DNA of 40,831 nucleotides from Fulvivirga sp. (GCA_028280565.1 JANQLQ010000222.1:1-40831); one strand, 5' to 3'. Positions 1 through 8,152 are shown, counted from the stretch's first letter. The notes: a model not told the origin generated them from the letters alone. Numbers and translations: made by a program.

Positions 1-183
1 AGAAAGTACGTATGGCTTTAAAGCGGGCCGTTTTTTTGGAGAACTAGGTAAACCTACTTACTTTGAGACCGAAGCGTTGCTCACTTAAATCATGTACCGG
101 TGATCGAATGTTTTCTCTACGGTTTGGCTACCCTGTTCGTGGTGAATTGATAAAGATTTGGGTAAGATCAACTGCCCAGACCC

Positions 184-240
184 CTAAGATTCTAAACTCA
201 AGAATCACTAAAAGATATTTTTTTTAGTGTTTGATCTTAG
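184..240. terminator. three-part hairpin, possible bidirectional terminator
   Basis: CTAAGAT (184-190) pairs with ATCTTAG (234-240). Inside it CACTAAAA (206-213) pairs perfectly with TTTTAGTG (222-229) around an 8-base loop, and TCAA/TTGA adds pairs between them. The A and T tracts sit within the stem, so it could terminate transcription from either side, for instance from a gene left of the window. Function is inferred from shape only. Confidence 0.4.
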
Positions 241-536
241 CATCCTTTTATATCGAATCTATACCTCTCCATGTAAATTTGTTGAATACCTCTGCCAAGC
301 TATCAACGTCAGTTTGGGATAAGGACAAAGTAATAAAATGAAGTGGGGCTGACCTTCCGTTTTTCACGCCAAGTGCACAAAGACACTACCGCAAAGCTCG
401 CAAAAGCTGCCTTGCAAGCTCTGCGTGATAGGCCTGTTCCGATTGCCGAACATTAAAATATTTCTTAACCCGAACTTAGGGTATAAGGTGATTAGTAACG
501 TGAACTTGATATAAAAATACGGCTAGGTTGTGACTC

Positions 537-588
537 TTTGCGCTTTGGTGCCCTGGTGGCGAAGCTTTCTTGGCCACCAAAGCGCAAA
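537..588. repeat. 14-bp perfect inverted repeat
   Basis: TTTGCGCTTTGGTG at 537-550 is matched by its exact reverse complement at 575-588, with a 24-base centre that is itself GGTGGC/GGCCACC-rich. The arm resembles the 'tttgcgcctttgcg' family of intergenic repeats seen in many Bacteroidota genomes, so a mobile or REP-like palindrome is more likely than a terminator. Confidence 0.5.
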
Positions 589-726
589 TCCACTAAGGTT
601 CTCCAAGTTTACGAGCCAAAACTACCCTAGGTAATATCAAAGTGATAAATAGTTATCGTGTCCAGGTTAGTAGATCTTTAGCGCAATAGTTATATGGACG
701 TGATCGCCCATCATAACACTGTAGGA

Positions 727-1590
727 TTAAAGCTTAAGGAAAACTCCCAGGCTGTAGTTGGGGGCGGCTAATATGTTGCTCCCGGATGCTGCAAAACCCG
801 CAGAGGCAGCAACCCCGATCTTTTCCGTGGCGTTATAGCTTACCTCGGGGCTTATGGCCAGGAACTCTACATTGTTGCCAAAGATGCCGTTACCCGCTCC
901 GCCACCGGGATCACCATTCCTGAGGGATTCCACACCATTTACTTTTAGGGCCAGGTTCCACTTTTTTAACCCGGTATACCCCAGCTCAAAAGAATACCTG
1001 AACTCATCGGAGAAATCATTGGTACGATTATTAAAACCCGCTCCTACGGAAGCATAAAACGGCGAGGGGTAGAAGGACCTACTGGCCTCTACCATCAGCA
1101 ATTGGTTGAATTCCCCGTCGCCGGTCTGCAGGATACGCGGTTCCCCGGCGTCTGAAAAACCTTCCGCGGTCTTACCAAAAGGTAAACCCAATGTTACAGA
1201 GGCCGCTAGAGCAATCTTTTTACCGGTGATCAGCGCATATTTCAACCCGATATCCGTATCGCCAAAAGAATTAACGGCATCACCCGGCTCGATGATCCCT
1301 GATTGCCTTCTTTCCACCTCGTTTAATGTACTCCTTACAAAAAAGGGCATGTAAAGAACCCCGGTGAGCCGATCGGTAATCCCATATTCCGCATAAATAC
1401 TCGTCGTGAAAAGACTAATGGTGGTGAGGTCAATTATTTCTCCTTCCAAATCATAGAACTGGTCAGAAATAATAGCCGATTGACCTAACTTGAAATACCC
1501 CTTTTTCTTAGGCTGGGGCCAACCACCCCCGGCTATGACACATGGCTGTGCCAGTACCGTGATCAACAAAAAAATGGTGATTCTTTTCAT
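727..1590 (-). CDS. predicted outer-membrane beta-barrel protein
   Basis: A 287-residue protein with an N-terminal signal peptide (about residues 1-20, ending CVIAGG). The mature part alternates hydrophobic and polar residues, is rich in Gly, Tyr and Phe, and ends in a Leu-rich strand (GVFLKL), as expected for a small outer-membrane barrel. Phrases such as YAEYGITDRLTGVLYMPFF resemble the transporter/MetA-pathway barrels of Bacteroidota, but no substrate can be named. It begins 6 bases after the lipoprotein gene and is the last gene of the minus-strand operon begun by the regulator at 4724. It is therefore probably co-expressed with the two-component system and is a surface partner of the DM13 lipoprotein. 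Confidence 0.7.
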   Translation of the reverse strand: MKRITIFLLITVLAQPCVIAGGGWPQPKKKGYFKLGQSAIISDQFYDLEGEIIDLTTISLFTTSIYAEYGITDRLTGVLYMPFFVRSTLNEVERRQSGIIEPGDAVNSFGDTDIGLKYALITGKKIALAASVTLGLPFGKTAEGFSDAGEPRILQTGDGEFNQLLMVEASRSFYPSPFYASVGAGFNNRTNDFSDEFRYSFELGYTGLKKWNLALKVNGVESLRNGDPGGGAGNGIFGNNVEFLAISPEVSYNATEKIGVAASAGFAASGSNILAAPNYSLGVFLKL

Positions 1591-1596
1591 ACTATT

Positions 1597-2547
1597 TTAA
1601 GGATTAAGGTCCGCTACTCCAAACGTGATAGAGGCGGGCTTACAGAGCACGATCACATAGCGATAGGTGCTAAGGGTTACATCAGTATCAATTTCACTCA
1701 CATTAAATAAAGCAGCTCCCCCGCTGCGGATTTCGGATAATTCCAACCCGGCGGATCGTGTAGCAGAACCGGCCGTGCTGTTTGAAAGGTAAATAAAGGT
1801 ACCTAATGCAAAATCCGTGTCGAAATCGTCACTTAGTTCCAGCATGACATCTCCATTTTCCGCTACAAATAGCGTCGCCATACCTACCGCATTATATCCA
1901 CTTCTTCCTTCGAATGAAGCGGTCCTGCTGCTGCTTCCTATTTGGATCAAGAACGGCTCACTTTCCACGCCATTGATGGTGGCTGTAACAAGGATTTCGC
2001 CATTAGAAATGGCAGTAAGGTTGCCTTCATCATTGACCTGCGCTATATTTTCGTTATCCACTTGCCAGGTAGCTTGGGTATTTTCCACTAACTCCCCGGC
2101 TATGTTCCATGCTGTAGCCACAAGTTGAATGGTTTCACCTACCTGTAATACTTCTTTAGGCGACTCAATAAGTACCTTGTTCACATCATTGGCAGTTTCG
2201 CTCACATTGATAGGAACAGGCGCACTCATTACCCCTTCTACCATGATCATGACGTGGGTTTGGCCCCTAGAAAGGGCTAAAACGGTGCCATTTGTTGAGA
2301 CCGTGGCTATGCTGGCATCTTCTACGGTCCATGTAGGGTCAATATCTTCGGCCACGCCGAACTCATTAAGATAATTAAATGAGAGCTGCTGGTTTTGCCC
2401 TACCAGTAAAGACACTACATCTTCACCAGGCACTTCAATTTCTAATATCTCTGGCCTGGTCTCATCATCGAGCAGGTCTGTGCCAATACACCCAGATAGC
2501 AGGAAGGGCAAAATGATGGCTTTTAGTTTTGAGCTAAGCACTTTCAT
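1597..2547 (-). CDS. BIG2/BIG2/DM13 lipoprotein
   Basis: The preferred start is the ATG at 2547, which gives a lipoprotein signal ending in the lipobox LLSGC (Cys20). An upstream in-frame ATG at 2613 would put a non-signal extension inside the kinase gene. Two bacterial Ig-like (BIG2-type) domains follow, each beginning VxLLVGQ/VLQVGE and containing the pattern WxV-x-IAxVxxxGxxxAxxxG. The C-terminal ~105 residues (from ASFEGRSGYNAVG to the end) look like a DM13 domain, including the late VIVLCKPASITFGVADL segment with its single Cys; DM13 is a proposed extracytoplasmic redox domain. The gene overlaps the kinase stop by 14 bases and precedes the barrel gene. Adhesion or envelope redox sensing is inferred. 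The BIG2 calls are more certain than DM13. Confidence 0.75.
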   Translation of the reverse strand: MKVLSSKLKAIILPFLLSGCIGTDLLDDETRPEILEIEVPGEDVVSLLVGQNQQLSFNYLNEFGVAEDIDPTWTVEDASIATVSTNGTVLALSRGQTHVMIMVEGVMSAPVPINVSETANDVNKVLIESPKEVLQVGETIQLVATAWNIAGELVENTQATWQVDNENIAQVNDEGNLTAISNGEILVTATINGVESEPFLIQIGSSSRTASFEGRSGYNAVGMATLFVAENGDVMLELSDDFDTDFALGTFIYLSNSTAGSATRSAGLELSEIRSGGAALFNVSEIDTDVTLSTYRYVIVLCKPASITFGVADLNP

Positions 2548-4012
2548 ATTGTGGTAATTGAAATGAAAAAGTAGTCCCCTTGTTAAGCTTACTCGAGAGC
2601 TTAATGGTAACATTATGGATCTCTAATATTTTCTTGACTATCGCTAATCCCAGCCCAGTGTTATTGTTATCCAGGCTGATGCGCTTGTCGCCTATATGGT
2701 ATCGGTCAAATAGGAAAGGGATCTGTTCTTTTGGAATACCCGGACCGTTATCTGAAACCTTTATCTCTACGTATTGATCAGAATTATCGATCTCCAACAT
2801 GATCTGCCCCTTTTTTGGGGTGAATTTCAAGGCATTATCTACCAAGTTTTGTAAAACACGCTCGATGAGAGATACATCGGCGTATACCATGGATCGCGTG
2901 GGGCTAGTTGCACTGGTAAGTGTTATATCTTTCTTTTGAGCGACCAGTTCAAATTTTTGGCAGATGTCACTGATAAGATCTTGTATAAAAAAGGGCTCTT
3001 TTTTCGGTTTTACTTGCTTCGCTTCCAGTTTCGAAAGCTCAAACAATTCCTCAACCAATTTTTTTAAACGGTGCGTACTTTCGAGGGTAATTTTCAGGTA
3101 CTTCTTCCTTTCCTCTATGGTGAGCTGGTCGCTCTTCATCATCAAGGTCTCTACGTACCCGTGGATCACGGCGAGGGGGGTCCTTAGATCGTGGGACACA
3201 TTCCCTACAAGTTCCCTCCTTAGGTTTTCCATGGACTTAAGGTTCTCAATGTTACCCACGATAGTATCCGCCATCTCGTTGAAAGCTATGGCAAGATCAT
3301 TAATGCCGCCCCCCTCTTTTACAGGAATCCGTGCACTCATTTCCCCGGCTTGGAACCGCTTTACCGTGGTTATGATCTTATCGAGATTTTTAGTGATCAG
3401 CCAGATGGCCAGTATGCCCAGTGCCAATGCAGATAGGAGGGCTAGTAGCATGGCCCTGCCTCCCAGCTTTAAGATATAGCTATTGAAGACCTTTTCCGAG
3501 GCTGACTCGTACTCCTCGCTAGCCAGTATCACGTATATATATGCGATGGTCCTTTCATCTTCCACGATCCCTGCGGCAGAGAAAACCTTTTGTTTGCCGG
3601 GGTTCCTGGGATCATCTCCCTCTATGTATTGTTGTCCTTTTGAGGCAATAAATTTTTGAATAGGGGCTAGGTCCACACGTTCAAGCTTCACCTTTTTATA
3701 AGGGGCCACATAGTTCAGGATCACCCCATCGGCATCCAAGATGTATACTTCTATGCTAGGATTGATCGCCATCATATGCCCCATGATCTCGTCGGTAGCC
3801 GTTGTGTCTAACAGCCCTCCTACGTAGGGTTTGACTTCCGCTATGATGTGCTCGGCGATGTCTGCATTTAACCGCTGATTACGCTCTTGGACATATTTTT
3901 CAGATAAGTTAATGGTAATCAAGACGTAGGCAAATCCCACCACCACTAGCAGCCCGGTAAGGGTGATCACGATCTTCCAGAAAAAGCCTTTGGAGGAGTT
4001 ATGATTATTCAT
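2534..4012 (-). CDS. HAMP-domain sensor histidine kinase
   Basis: A membrane sensor kinase of 492 residues if started at the ATG at 4012, just 4 bases after the regulator stop; the ATG at 4060 would overlap that gene. TM1 is at about 13-35, an extracytoplasmic Cache/PAS-like sensor (VYILDADGVILNYVAP) lies between, TM2 is at about 187-207, and a HAMP segment follows to about 260. The dimerisation motif VGNVSHDLRTPLA has His274 as the phospho-acceptor. The ATPase end has NLVDNALKF (N box), DNGPGIP (G1) and GLGLAIVKKI (G2). Overall it resembles PhoR/BaeS-type kinases. It is co-transcribed with its regulator and, by overlap, with the lipoprotein and barrel genes. The ligand is unknown; an envelope signal is inferred. 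Confidence 0.93.
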   Translation of the reverse strand: MNNHNSSKGFFWKIVITLTGLLVVVGFAYVLITINLSEKYVQERNQRLNADIAEHIIAEVKPYVGGLLDTTATDEIMGHMMAINPSIEVYILDADGVILNYVAPYKKVKLERVDLAPIQKFIASKGQQYIEGDDPRNPGKQKVFSAAGIVEDERTIAYIYVILASEEYESASEKVFNSYILKLGGRAMLLALLSALALGILAIWLITKNLDKIITTVKRFQAGEMSARIPVKEGGGINDLAIAFNEMADTIVGNIENLKSMENLRRELVGNVSHDLRTPLAVIHGYVETLMMKSDQLTIEERKKYLKITLESTHRLKKLVEELFELSKLEAKQVKPKKEPFFIQDLISDICQKFELVAQKKDITLTSATSPTRSMVYADVSLIERVLQNLVDNALKFTPKKGQIMLEIDNSDQYVEIKVSDNGPGIPKEQIPFLFDRYHIGDKRISLDNNNTGLGLAIVKKILEIHNVTIKLSSKLNKGTTFSFQLPQYESA

Positions 4013-4016
4013 CTTC

Positions 4017-4724
4017 TCATGGATTAATGGGGAGATCATCATTGAATCGATAACCCACACCCCAGGTGGTAAGAATGTAAGTAGGATTGGAAAGGTCCTC
4101 TTCTACTTTGGCCCTGAGGCGATTAATATGTGAGTTTACCGTATGCTCATATCCTTCAAATTCATATCCCCACACCAAAGAAAGCAGCTTATCTCTCGAA
4201 TAATTTTTGCCTGGGTTGGAGGCAAGCAGGTAGAGTAGGTCAAACTCCTTGGGAGTCAGGTCGATCCGCTTATCTTTGATCATCACCTTTCTCTTGCCTT
4301 GGTCGATCTGCAGTAGGCCATATTTAAGAATTTGTGCCGGGGGCTCTTCATCCTTCAGCATGTCCACCCTCCTGAAAATCGCTTTTACCCTCGCCAGGAA
4401 TTCACGTATGCTAAAAGGTTTGGTGAGATAATCATCAGCCCCGGTTTCCAAGCCCATGATCTTATCGATCTCTTCGCTCCTGGCGGTTAACATCAAAATA
4501 GGGGTTTTGATCTTATTGGCTCTCAAATCCCGGCAGATCTCCAGCCCATCTTTGTCCGGCAGGTTAATATCCAATATGACCAGGTCAAGTTGCTCAAGAA
4601 GGGCGGCATTATACCCCGCCTTACCATTGGTAAAAGACATAAGATGGCACTCCAGGTCCTTTAAGTGCAGCTCGAGCAGCTCTTTGATATGAATATCGTC
4701 CTCGATGAGAAGAATTTTTTTCAT
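4017..4724 (-). CDS. OmpR/PhoB-family response regulator
   Basis: The start is taken at the ATG at 4724 (MKKILLIEDD); the upstream ATG at 4745 would include the promoter. The receiver has the acidic pair in IEDD (residues 9-10), phospho-acceptor Asp in LVILDINLPD, Thr in LMLTAR and Lys in YLTKPF. A winged-helix DNA-binding domain follows (about 130-230: DLTPKEFDLLYLLASNPGK, then the HTVNSHINRLRAKVE recognition helix). It is the first gene of a four-gene operon with its kinase, lipoprotein and barrel. The promoter has a TAnnTTTG element 5 bases from the ATG and an 11-bp-spaced direct repeat where the -33 box should be, which suggests direct autoregulation. Confidence 0.94.
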   Translation of the reverse strand: MKKILLIEDDIHIKELLELHLKDLECHLMSFTNGKAGYNAALLEQLDLVILDINLPDKDGLEICRDLRANKIKTPILMLTARSEEIDKIMGLETGADDYLTKPFSIREFLARVKAIFRRVDMLKDEEPPAQILKYGLLQIDQGKRKVMIKDKRIDLTPKEFDLLYLLASNPGKNYSRDKLLSLVWGYEFEGYEHTVNSHINRLRAKVEEDLSNPTYILTTWGVGYRFNDDLPINP

Positions 4725-4729
4725 TATAT

Positions 4730-4737
4730 CAAAACTA
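4730..4737 (-). promoter_or_regulatory. TAnnTTTG -7 element of the regulator operon
   Basis: On the minus strand this reads TAGTTTTG, a perfect match to the Bacteroidota primary-sigma -7 consensus. Its last base is 5 bases from the ATG at 4724, so transcription should start at or within a base or two of the start codon (a leaderless mRNA). No TTG-type -33 box is present at the usual distance; the direct repeats at 4747-4765 lie there instead. Confidence 0.55.
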
Positions 4738-4746
4738 ATTACCAAG

Positions 4747-4765
4747 TATCACGAAAATATCACGA
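4747..4765. promoter_or_regulatory. direct repeat, candidate response-regulator box
   Basis: TATCACGA occurs at 4747-4754 and again at 4758-4765, an exact 8-base direct repeat with an 11-base period. This is the spacing of tandem sites bound by OmpR/PhoB-type dimers. It lies 10-28 bases upstream of the -7 element of the operon that encodes just such a regulator, in place of the -33 box, as at activator-dependent promoters. Binding is inferred. Confidence 0.5.
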
Positions 4766-4908
4766 CACCCGGCGAGGCTAGGGAAAGTCAGATCGATGAC
4801 TTTTTTTGAGTGGTCAAGGACTAATTCAAGTAAAGAAACTGGAAATATTATTTAACACAAGTCAGTGAGCTGACAAGAACTAATTTTATCGAATTTTAGT
4901 TAATTCGT

Positions 4909-4916
4909 TAAATTTG
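4909..4916 (+). promoter_or_regulatory. TAnnTTTG -7 element before the gene at 4922
   Basis: TAAATTTG matches the Bacteroidota -7 consensus exactly and ends 5 bases before the ATG at 4922, the same geometry as the divergent regulator promoter at 4730-4737. A leaderless transcript is predicted. No good -33 TTG is visible 19-21 bases upstream, so the match could be fortuitous in this AT-rich stretch. Confidence 0.45.
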
Positions 4917-4921
4917 GAATT

Positions 4922-5407
4922 ATGTTCGTGTCATTTGAAAATATGCCGCCGGAGTCCAGGGCCTGGGTATACCAAGCGAATAGAAAGCTGAACCCTACTG
5001 AAGAGGACTCCATACACCAGTTGGCCCAAGAGTTCTTGGGCTCATGGGCCGCACATGGTGCCGCGCTCAGGGCTTCTTTTAAAATTATGCATAACCAATT
5101 CCTGGTGATATTGGTGGATGAAAACCATAATATGGCCAGTGGGTGCTCTATCGACGCCTCGGTACATTTCGTACAGCAACTGGAGCATCATTTGGGCCTA
5201 AACTTCTTTGACCGGACCAAAGTAGCCTTCATTTTAAACGATGAGGTATTCTTAGAATCACTCAATGACTTAAAAAACAAAGTAAACGAAGGTACTATTC
5301 GCAAGAATACGTTGACCTTTAATAATTTGGTCCGAAACAAGCAGGAATTAGAAGAGCAGTGGCTGGTGCCGGCTGAACAGACCTGGCTCGGACGTTATTT
5401 TAAATAA
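4922..5407 (+). CDS. conserved Bacteroidota protein of unknown function
   Basis: A 161-residue cytoplasmic protein with no signal peptide or membrane segment. It looks like a small conserved family of Bacteroidota whose N-terminus runs FENMPPESRAWVYQANRKL, with a later WAAHGAALRASF segment and a GCSIDASVHFVQQLE stretch. Such proteins are sometimes labelled 'ABC transporter ATPase' in databases, but no Walker A, signature or Walker B motif is present here, so that name is not adopted. It is read divergently from the two-component operon and precedes the PorE-like gene by 64 bases on the same strand. The function is not known. Confidence 0.8.
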   Translation: MFVSFENMPPESRAWVYQANRKLNPTEEDSIHQLAQEFLGSWAAHGAALRASFKIMHNQFLVILVDENHNMASGCSIDASVHFVQQLEHHLGLNFFDRTKVAFILNDEVFLESLNDLKNKVNEGTIRKNTLTFNNLVRNKQELEEQWLVPAEQTWLGRYFK

Positions 5408-5471
5408 CAGGCAACAATTAAAAATGGGCTTTCGTTACTTTCTTAGGGTTAATTCTGTATAATTTTAACCA

Positions 5472-7496
5472 ATGAGTACCATGAAAACCACTGTAAAATT
5501 CAGCCTAATTTTACTTTTAGGACTGTCGGCGGCGTCCTGTAATTTAGAAAAAAAGGCTTTCAAGTCTTTCGAGGTGGCCGAATATCAATATGTCATCTCT
5601 CTTTATGAGAAGGTACTAAAAAAGGATCCTGAAGACGCTGAAGCCAATTATTTTATTGCTGAATCTTACCGTCTTTCTAATCGTCTCCACCAAGCGCTGC
5701 CGTATTATGAGAAAGCCATTGCGAATGGCATGGAAAATGACTCTATCGGCCTGTTTTACGCATTTGCCCTAAAAGTCCAAGGTAATTATGACGAGGCCGA
5801 AAAGCAATTGGATAAATTTTTAAAGGAGAGTGAAAATGAAAAATACCTGGCCCGCGCTGAAGAAGAATTTAACAATTTAGACTTTTTAGAAGAGTTAAAG
5901 ACCAAAAAGAACTATTTCAAGGTTAAAAACCTGGAAGCAGTCAATAGCGGGGCCGCAGAATATTCCCCGGTATATAACGATGGCAAGCTTTTTTTCACCT
6001 CGTCACGCGGCGATAATAAGATCTACCTAGGTTCAGGCACACCATTCACCAACATTTATTCGGCAGATACCCGGGGTGCGAGGGTGAAGTCAGAAAGCAT
6101 AAGGGCGCTTAACGAGGTGATCAATAGCCCGATCACCAACGAAGGTTCCGTGACCTTTAGCCCGGACGGTAAAACGATGGTCTTTGCGAAAGGAAACTCA
6201 GGCAAAAGAAAAGGCACTGCTGACGTGAACCTATACATCACGCGAAACAGGAACGGGGTTTGGACGGAGCCGCGTATGTTAAATATCAACAACCCTGGCT
6301 ACTGGGACTCTTCTCCTGCTTTTAGCCGCAATGGTAAAACATTATATTTTGCCTCCAATCGCCCAGGAGGATATGGAGGTACCGATATATATTCCGCACG
6401 ACAAAATGCCCGCGGCCGGTTCTTTAAAGTAAAGAACTTGGGACCCGAGATCAATACCTCCGGCAACGAGATGTTTCCTTACATTTCCGATGATGGTCAC
6501 ATGTATTTTTCCAGTGACGGGCATCCCGGTTTCGGGGCATTGGACCTTTTCGTGGCGCGCAGGGTGAATGGGCAGATTACATTGGAAAACCTCGGGGAGC
6601 CGGTCAATTCCAATGCTGATGATTTTGGCATTCACCTCTTTAAAGCGGATCGTGGGTTTTTTACCTCCAACAGGGAAGGAGGCAAAGGAGATGATGATAT
6701 TTATACATTCGTGAATGAAGACCCTGATCTGAAAGTGGTGAACTACTTCTTAGAAGGGGTAACGATGACGCCGGGGAATGATGGTAACTTATCCATACTA
6801 CCCAACGTGCGCGTGGAGCTGAGGGATTATAAAGGCGAAGTGTTAGATGAGACCACTACCCGTGATGACGGCAAGTTCCTATTCCGGGTCTACGAACATG
6901 AACACTACAACTTGATCGGTGAAAAGGTAGGAGGAAATGATCAATACCTGGTGACCCGCGAGCAATTCACCACTGTAGGTAAAGCCGTGGACCGGACTAC
7001 CCTCACCAAACTGGTGACAGACATAAAATTCGATACGCTACTAGTGCTGGAGAAAATAGAAAAAGACAAAATTTTTGTATTGGATAATATTTATTATGAC
7101 TTGGATAAGTCAGACATACGGGAGGACGCCGCCATCGAGTTGGACAAACTCGTGGTGATACTCAATGATAACCCCGAATTGAAAATTGAACTGAGCTCCC
7201 ATACCGATGATCGCCAGACGGATGCCTATAACCTGAACCTTTCAGAAAGAAGGGCTAAGTCTGCCGTGAAATACATTATCTCACAAGGCGTATCCGGGGA
7301 CCGGCTGGTGGCAAGGGGATATGGGGAGTCTAAGTTGCTCATTCCTAATGCCAAAACCGAGGAGGAGCACCAGGTAAACCGCCGTACGGAGTTTAAGATC
7401 TTGGAAATTGGACAGAAGAGAACAACGACCACCTCACCGGATGAATTTGACGAAGACCGGTACTTCGATGATGAGGAAGATAGCGGGGAAAATTGA
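5472..7496 (+). CDS. PorE-like T9SS lipoprotein (TPR, PD40, OmpA)
   Basis: A 674-residue lipoprotein with lipobox SAASC (Cys23); an alternative start is the ATG at 5481. TPR repeats occupy about 35-135 (YEKVLKKDPEDAEANYFIAE). A beta-propeller of PD40/WD40-like repeats runs to about 415 (YSPVYNDGKLFFTSSRGD, VTFSPDGKTMVFAKG, PYISDDGHMYFSSDG). A carboxypeptidase-regulatory-like fold lies at about 435-510 (PNVRVELRDYKGEVLDETTT), and an OmpA peptidoglycan-binding domain at about 535-650 (IYYDLDKSDIR, LSSHTDDR, LSERRAKSAVKYI, NRRTEFKI). This order is that of Porphyromonas gingivalis PorE, which links the type IX secretion machine to peptidoglycan. Bacteroidota carry many TPR/PD40/OmpA paralogues, so the exact orthology is inferred. 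The acidic tail (DEFDEDRYFDDEEDSGEN) is unusual. Confidence 0.85.
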   Translation: MSTMKTTVKFSLILLLGLSAASCNLEKKAFKSFEVAEYQYVISLYEKVLKKDPEDAEANYFIAESYRLSNRLHQALPYYEKAIANGMENDSIGLFYAFALKVQGNYDEAEKQLDKFLKESENEKYLARAEEEFNNLDFLEELKTKKNYFKVKNLEAVNSGAAEYSPVYNDGKLFFTSSRGDNKIYLGSGTPFTNIYSADTRGARVKSESIRALNEVINSPITNEGSVTFSPDGKTMVFAKGNSGKRKGTADVNLYITRNRNGVWTEPRMLNINNPGYWDSSPAFSRNGKTLYFASNRPGGYGGTDIYSARQNARGRFFKVKNLGPEINTSGNEMFPYISDDGHMYFSSDGHPGFGALDLFVARRVNGQITLENLGEPVNSNADDFGIHLFKADRGFFTSNREGGKGDDDIYTFVNEDPDLKVVNYFLEGVTMTPGNDGNLSILPNVRVELRDYKGEVLDETTTRDDGKFLFRVYEHEHYNLIGEKVGGNDQYLVTREQFTTVGKAVDRTTLTKLVTDIKFDTLLVLEKIEKDKIFVLDNIYYDLDKSDIREDAAIELDKLVVILNDNPELKIELSSHTDDRQTDAYNLNLSERRAKSAVKYIISQGVSGDRLVARGYGESKLLIPNAKTEEEHQVNRRTEFKILEIGQKRTTTTSPDEFDEDRYFDDEEDSGEN

Positions 7497-7665
7497 TTAC
7501 CAGCCATGGGTACCTCGCGGAAGTGAGGCTTAAAACTATTGCTGGAACCTGGTCCTAACATGTGCACGGGATAGCCGGAATAAGAAACCATCGTATTTCG
7601 CCTTTGCAAACTGTAGTCCTCTTCATCCGGCTGTCGTCATATCTACACTATACATTTGCTTTACC

Positions 7666-7832
7666 GTCATCGCGAACCCAGTGTGTTGGCTTCGGCAAGG
7701 TGTGAAGCGATCCCCTTTCTCGTCAAACGCAAAATGGAGTGTGCCCAGGACATTACAACGGGGGGCAGCTTCGTAACCCGCCCGCTGGCCACGCCAGCCT
7801 CGCGCCATAGACGTCCCTTTGGGGCAGTGACG
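7666..7832. repeat. imperfect palindromic repeat, copy A
   Basis: It begins GTCATCGCGAACCCAG and continues to GTGAAGCGATCCCC, then the second half runs through CTTCGTAACC, CCAGCCTCGC and CAGTGACG, a degenerate reverse complement of the first half. A second copy lies at 8751-8894 and shares the same opening and the same GAAGCGATCCCC and GCCAGCCTCG blocks. The shape and 'gtcatcgcgaa' arms match the MITE/REP-like palindromes frequent between Bacteroidota genes. Confidence 0.65.
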
Positions 7833-7910
7833 ATTATTTTTTAACCCAAAGGCTGGACTAAGTTCCTATTCACGGAAGGCGTAGTTGAAATATGACGTTT
7901 TATATTACTT

Positions 7911-8050
7911 CACCGAGCGGACGCTCTTGGTGATTTGGGGTCTTAGGACCGCTGCGCTTAACCTAAGACCAGGGGGTTAACACCTCGCACGAGCCAGGGA
8001 TCAGCTCATCATTGGAGCTCCCCGATCGTTAGACGCTAGCGGGGAGGTAT
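7911..8050. other. cluster of three hairpins
   Basis: Three adjacent inverted repeats are visible. CACCgAGCG pairs with CGCTcttGGTG (7911-7932). GGTCTTAGG (7939-7947) pairs exactly with CCTAAGACC (7962-7970). AGCTC/GAGCT with flanking GGG/CCC lies near 7992-8018. They could be a structured RNA or a decayed mobile repeat. No promoter or T-run was recognised to decide. Confidence 0.35.
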
Positions 8051-8152
8051 CCAACCTACCAGGGTTTAATGGTTTTCCAAAATGCAAATATTATTTACCA
8101 TAACAAAGTATTTATAAACAATAATGTTATAATTATTCTCCTAATTGCTATT

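Larger units (their letters stand above)
1..726. other. gene-free region with hairpins
   Basis: No convincing gene was found here. Two clear inverted repeats are listed separately (184-240 and 537-588). Around 363-435 there is a stretch of 'caaag/gcaaa' words (cacgccaagtgcacaaagac and following) resembling the CGCAAAG-rich intergenic repeats common in Bacteroidota. The rest shows nothing recognisable. The gene to the right is transcribed towards this region, so part of it is the 3' flank of that operon. Confidence 0.6.

Noticed and set aside
359-362. A findings entry carrying these coordinates with an empty title
   Set aside because: These numbers are residue positions in the flavoprotein, not bases of the window; that entry has interest 0 and should be ignored.
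1-726. A tRNA or small RNA gene in the left flank
   Set aside because: No cloverleaf or CCA end was found; only hairpins of terminator or repeat type are visible.
2964-3479. A 171-codon open frame opposite the HAMP kinase
   Set aside because: It covers the HAMP/HisKA region in the opposite direction; composition is that of a reverse-complement shadow.
4922-5407. Naming the 161-aa protein an ABC transporter ATPase
   Set aside because: No Walker A, signature or Walker B motif is present; such labels in databases look inherited.
7656-7844. Short frames in the palindromic repeats (also 8736-9068)
   Set aside because: They lie wholly within imperfect palindromes and are open on both strands, as expected for repeat sequence.
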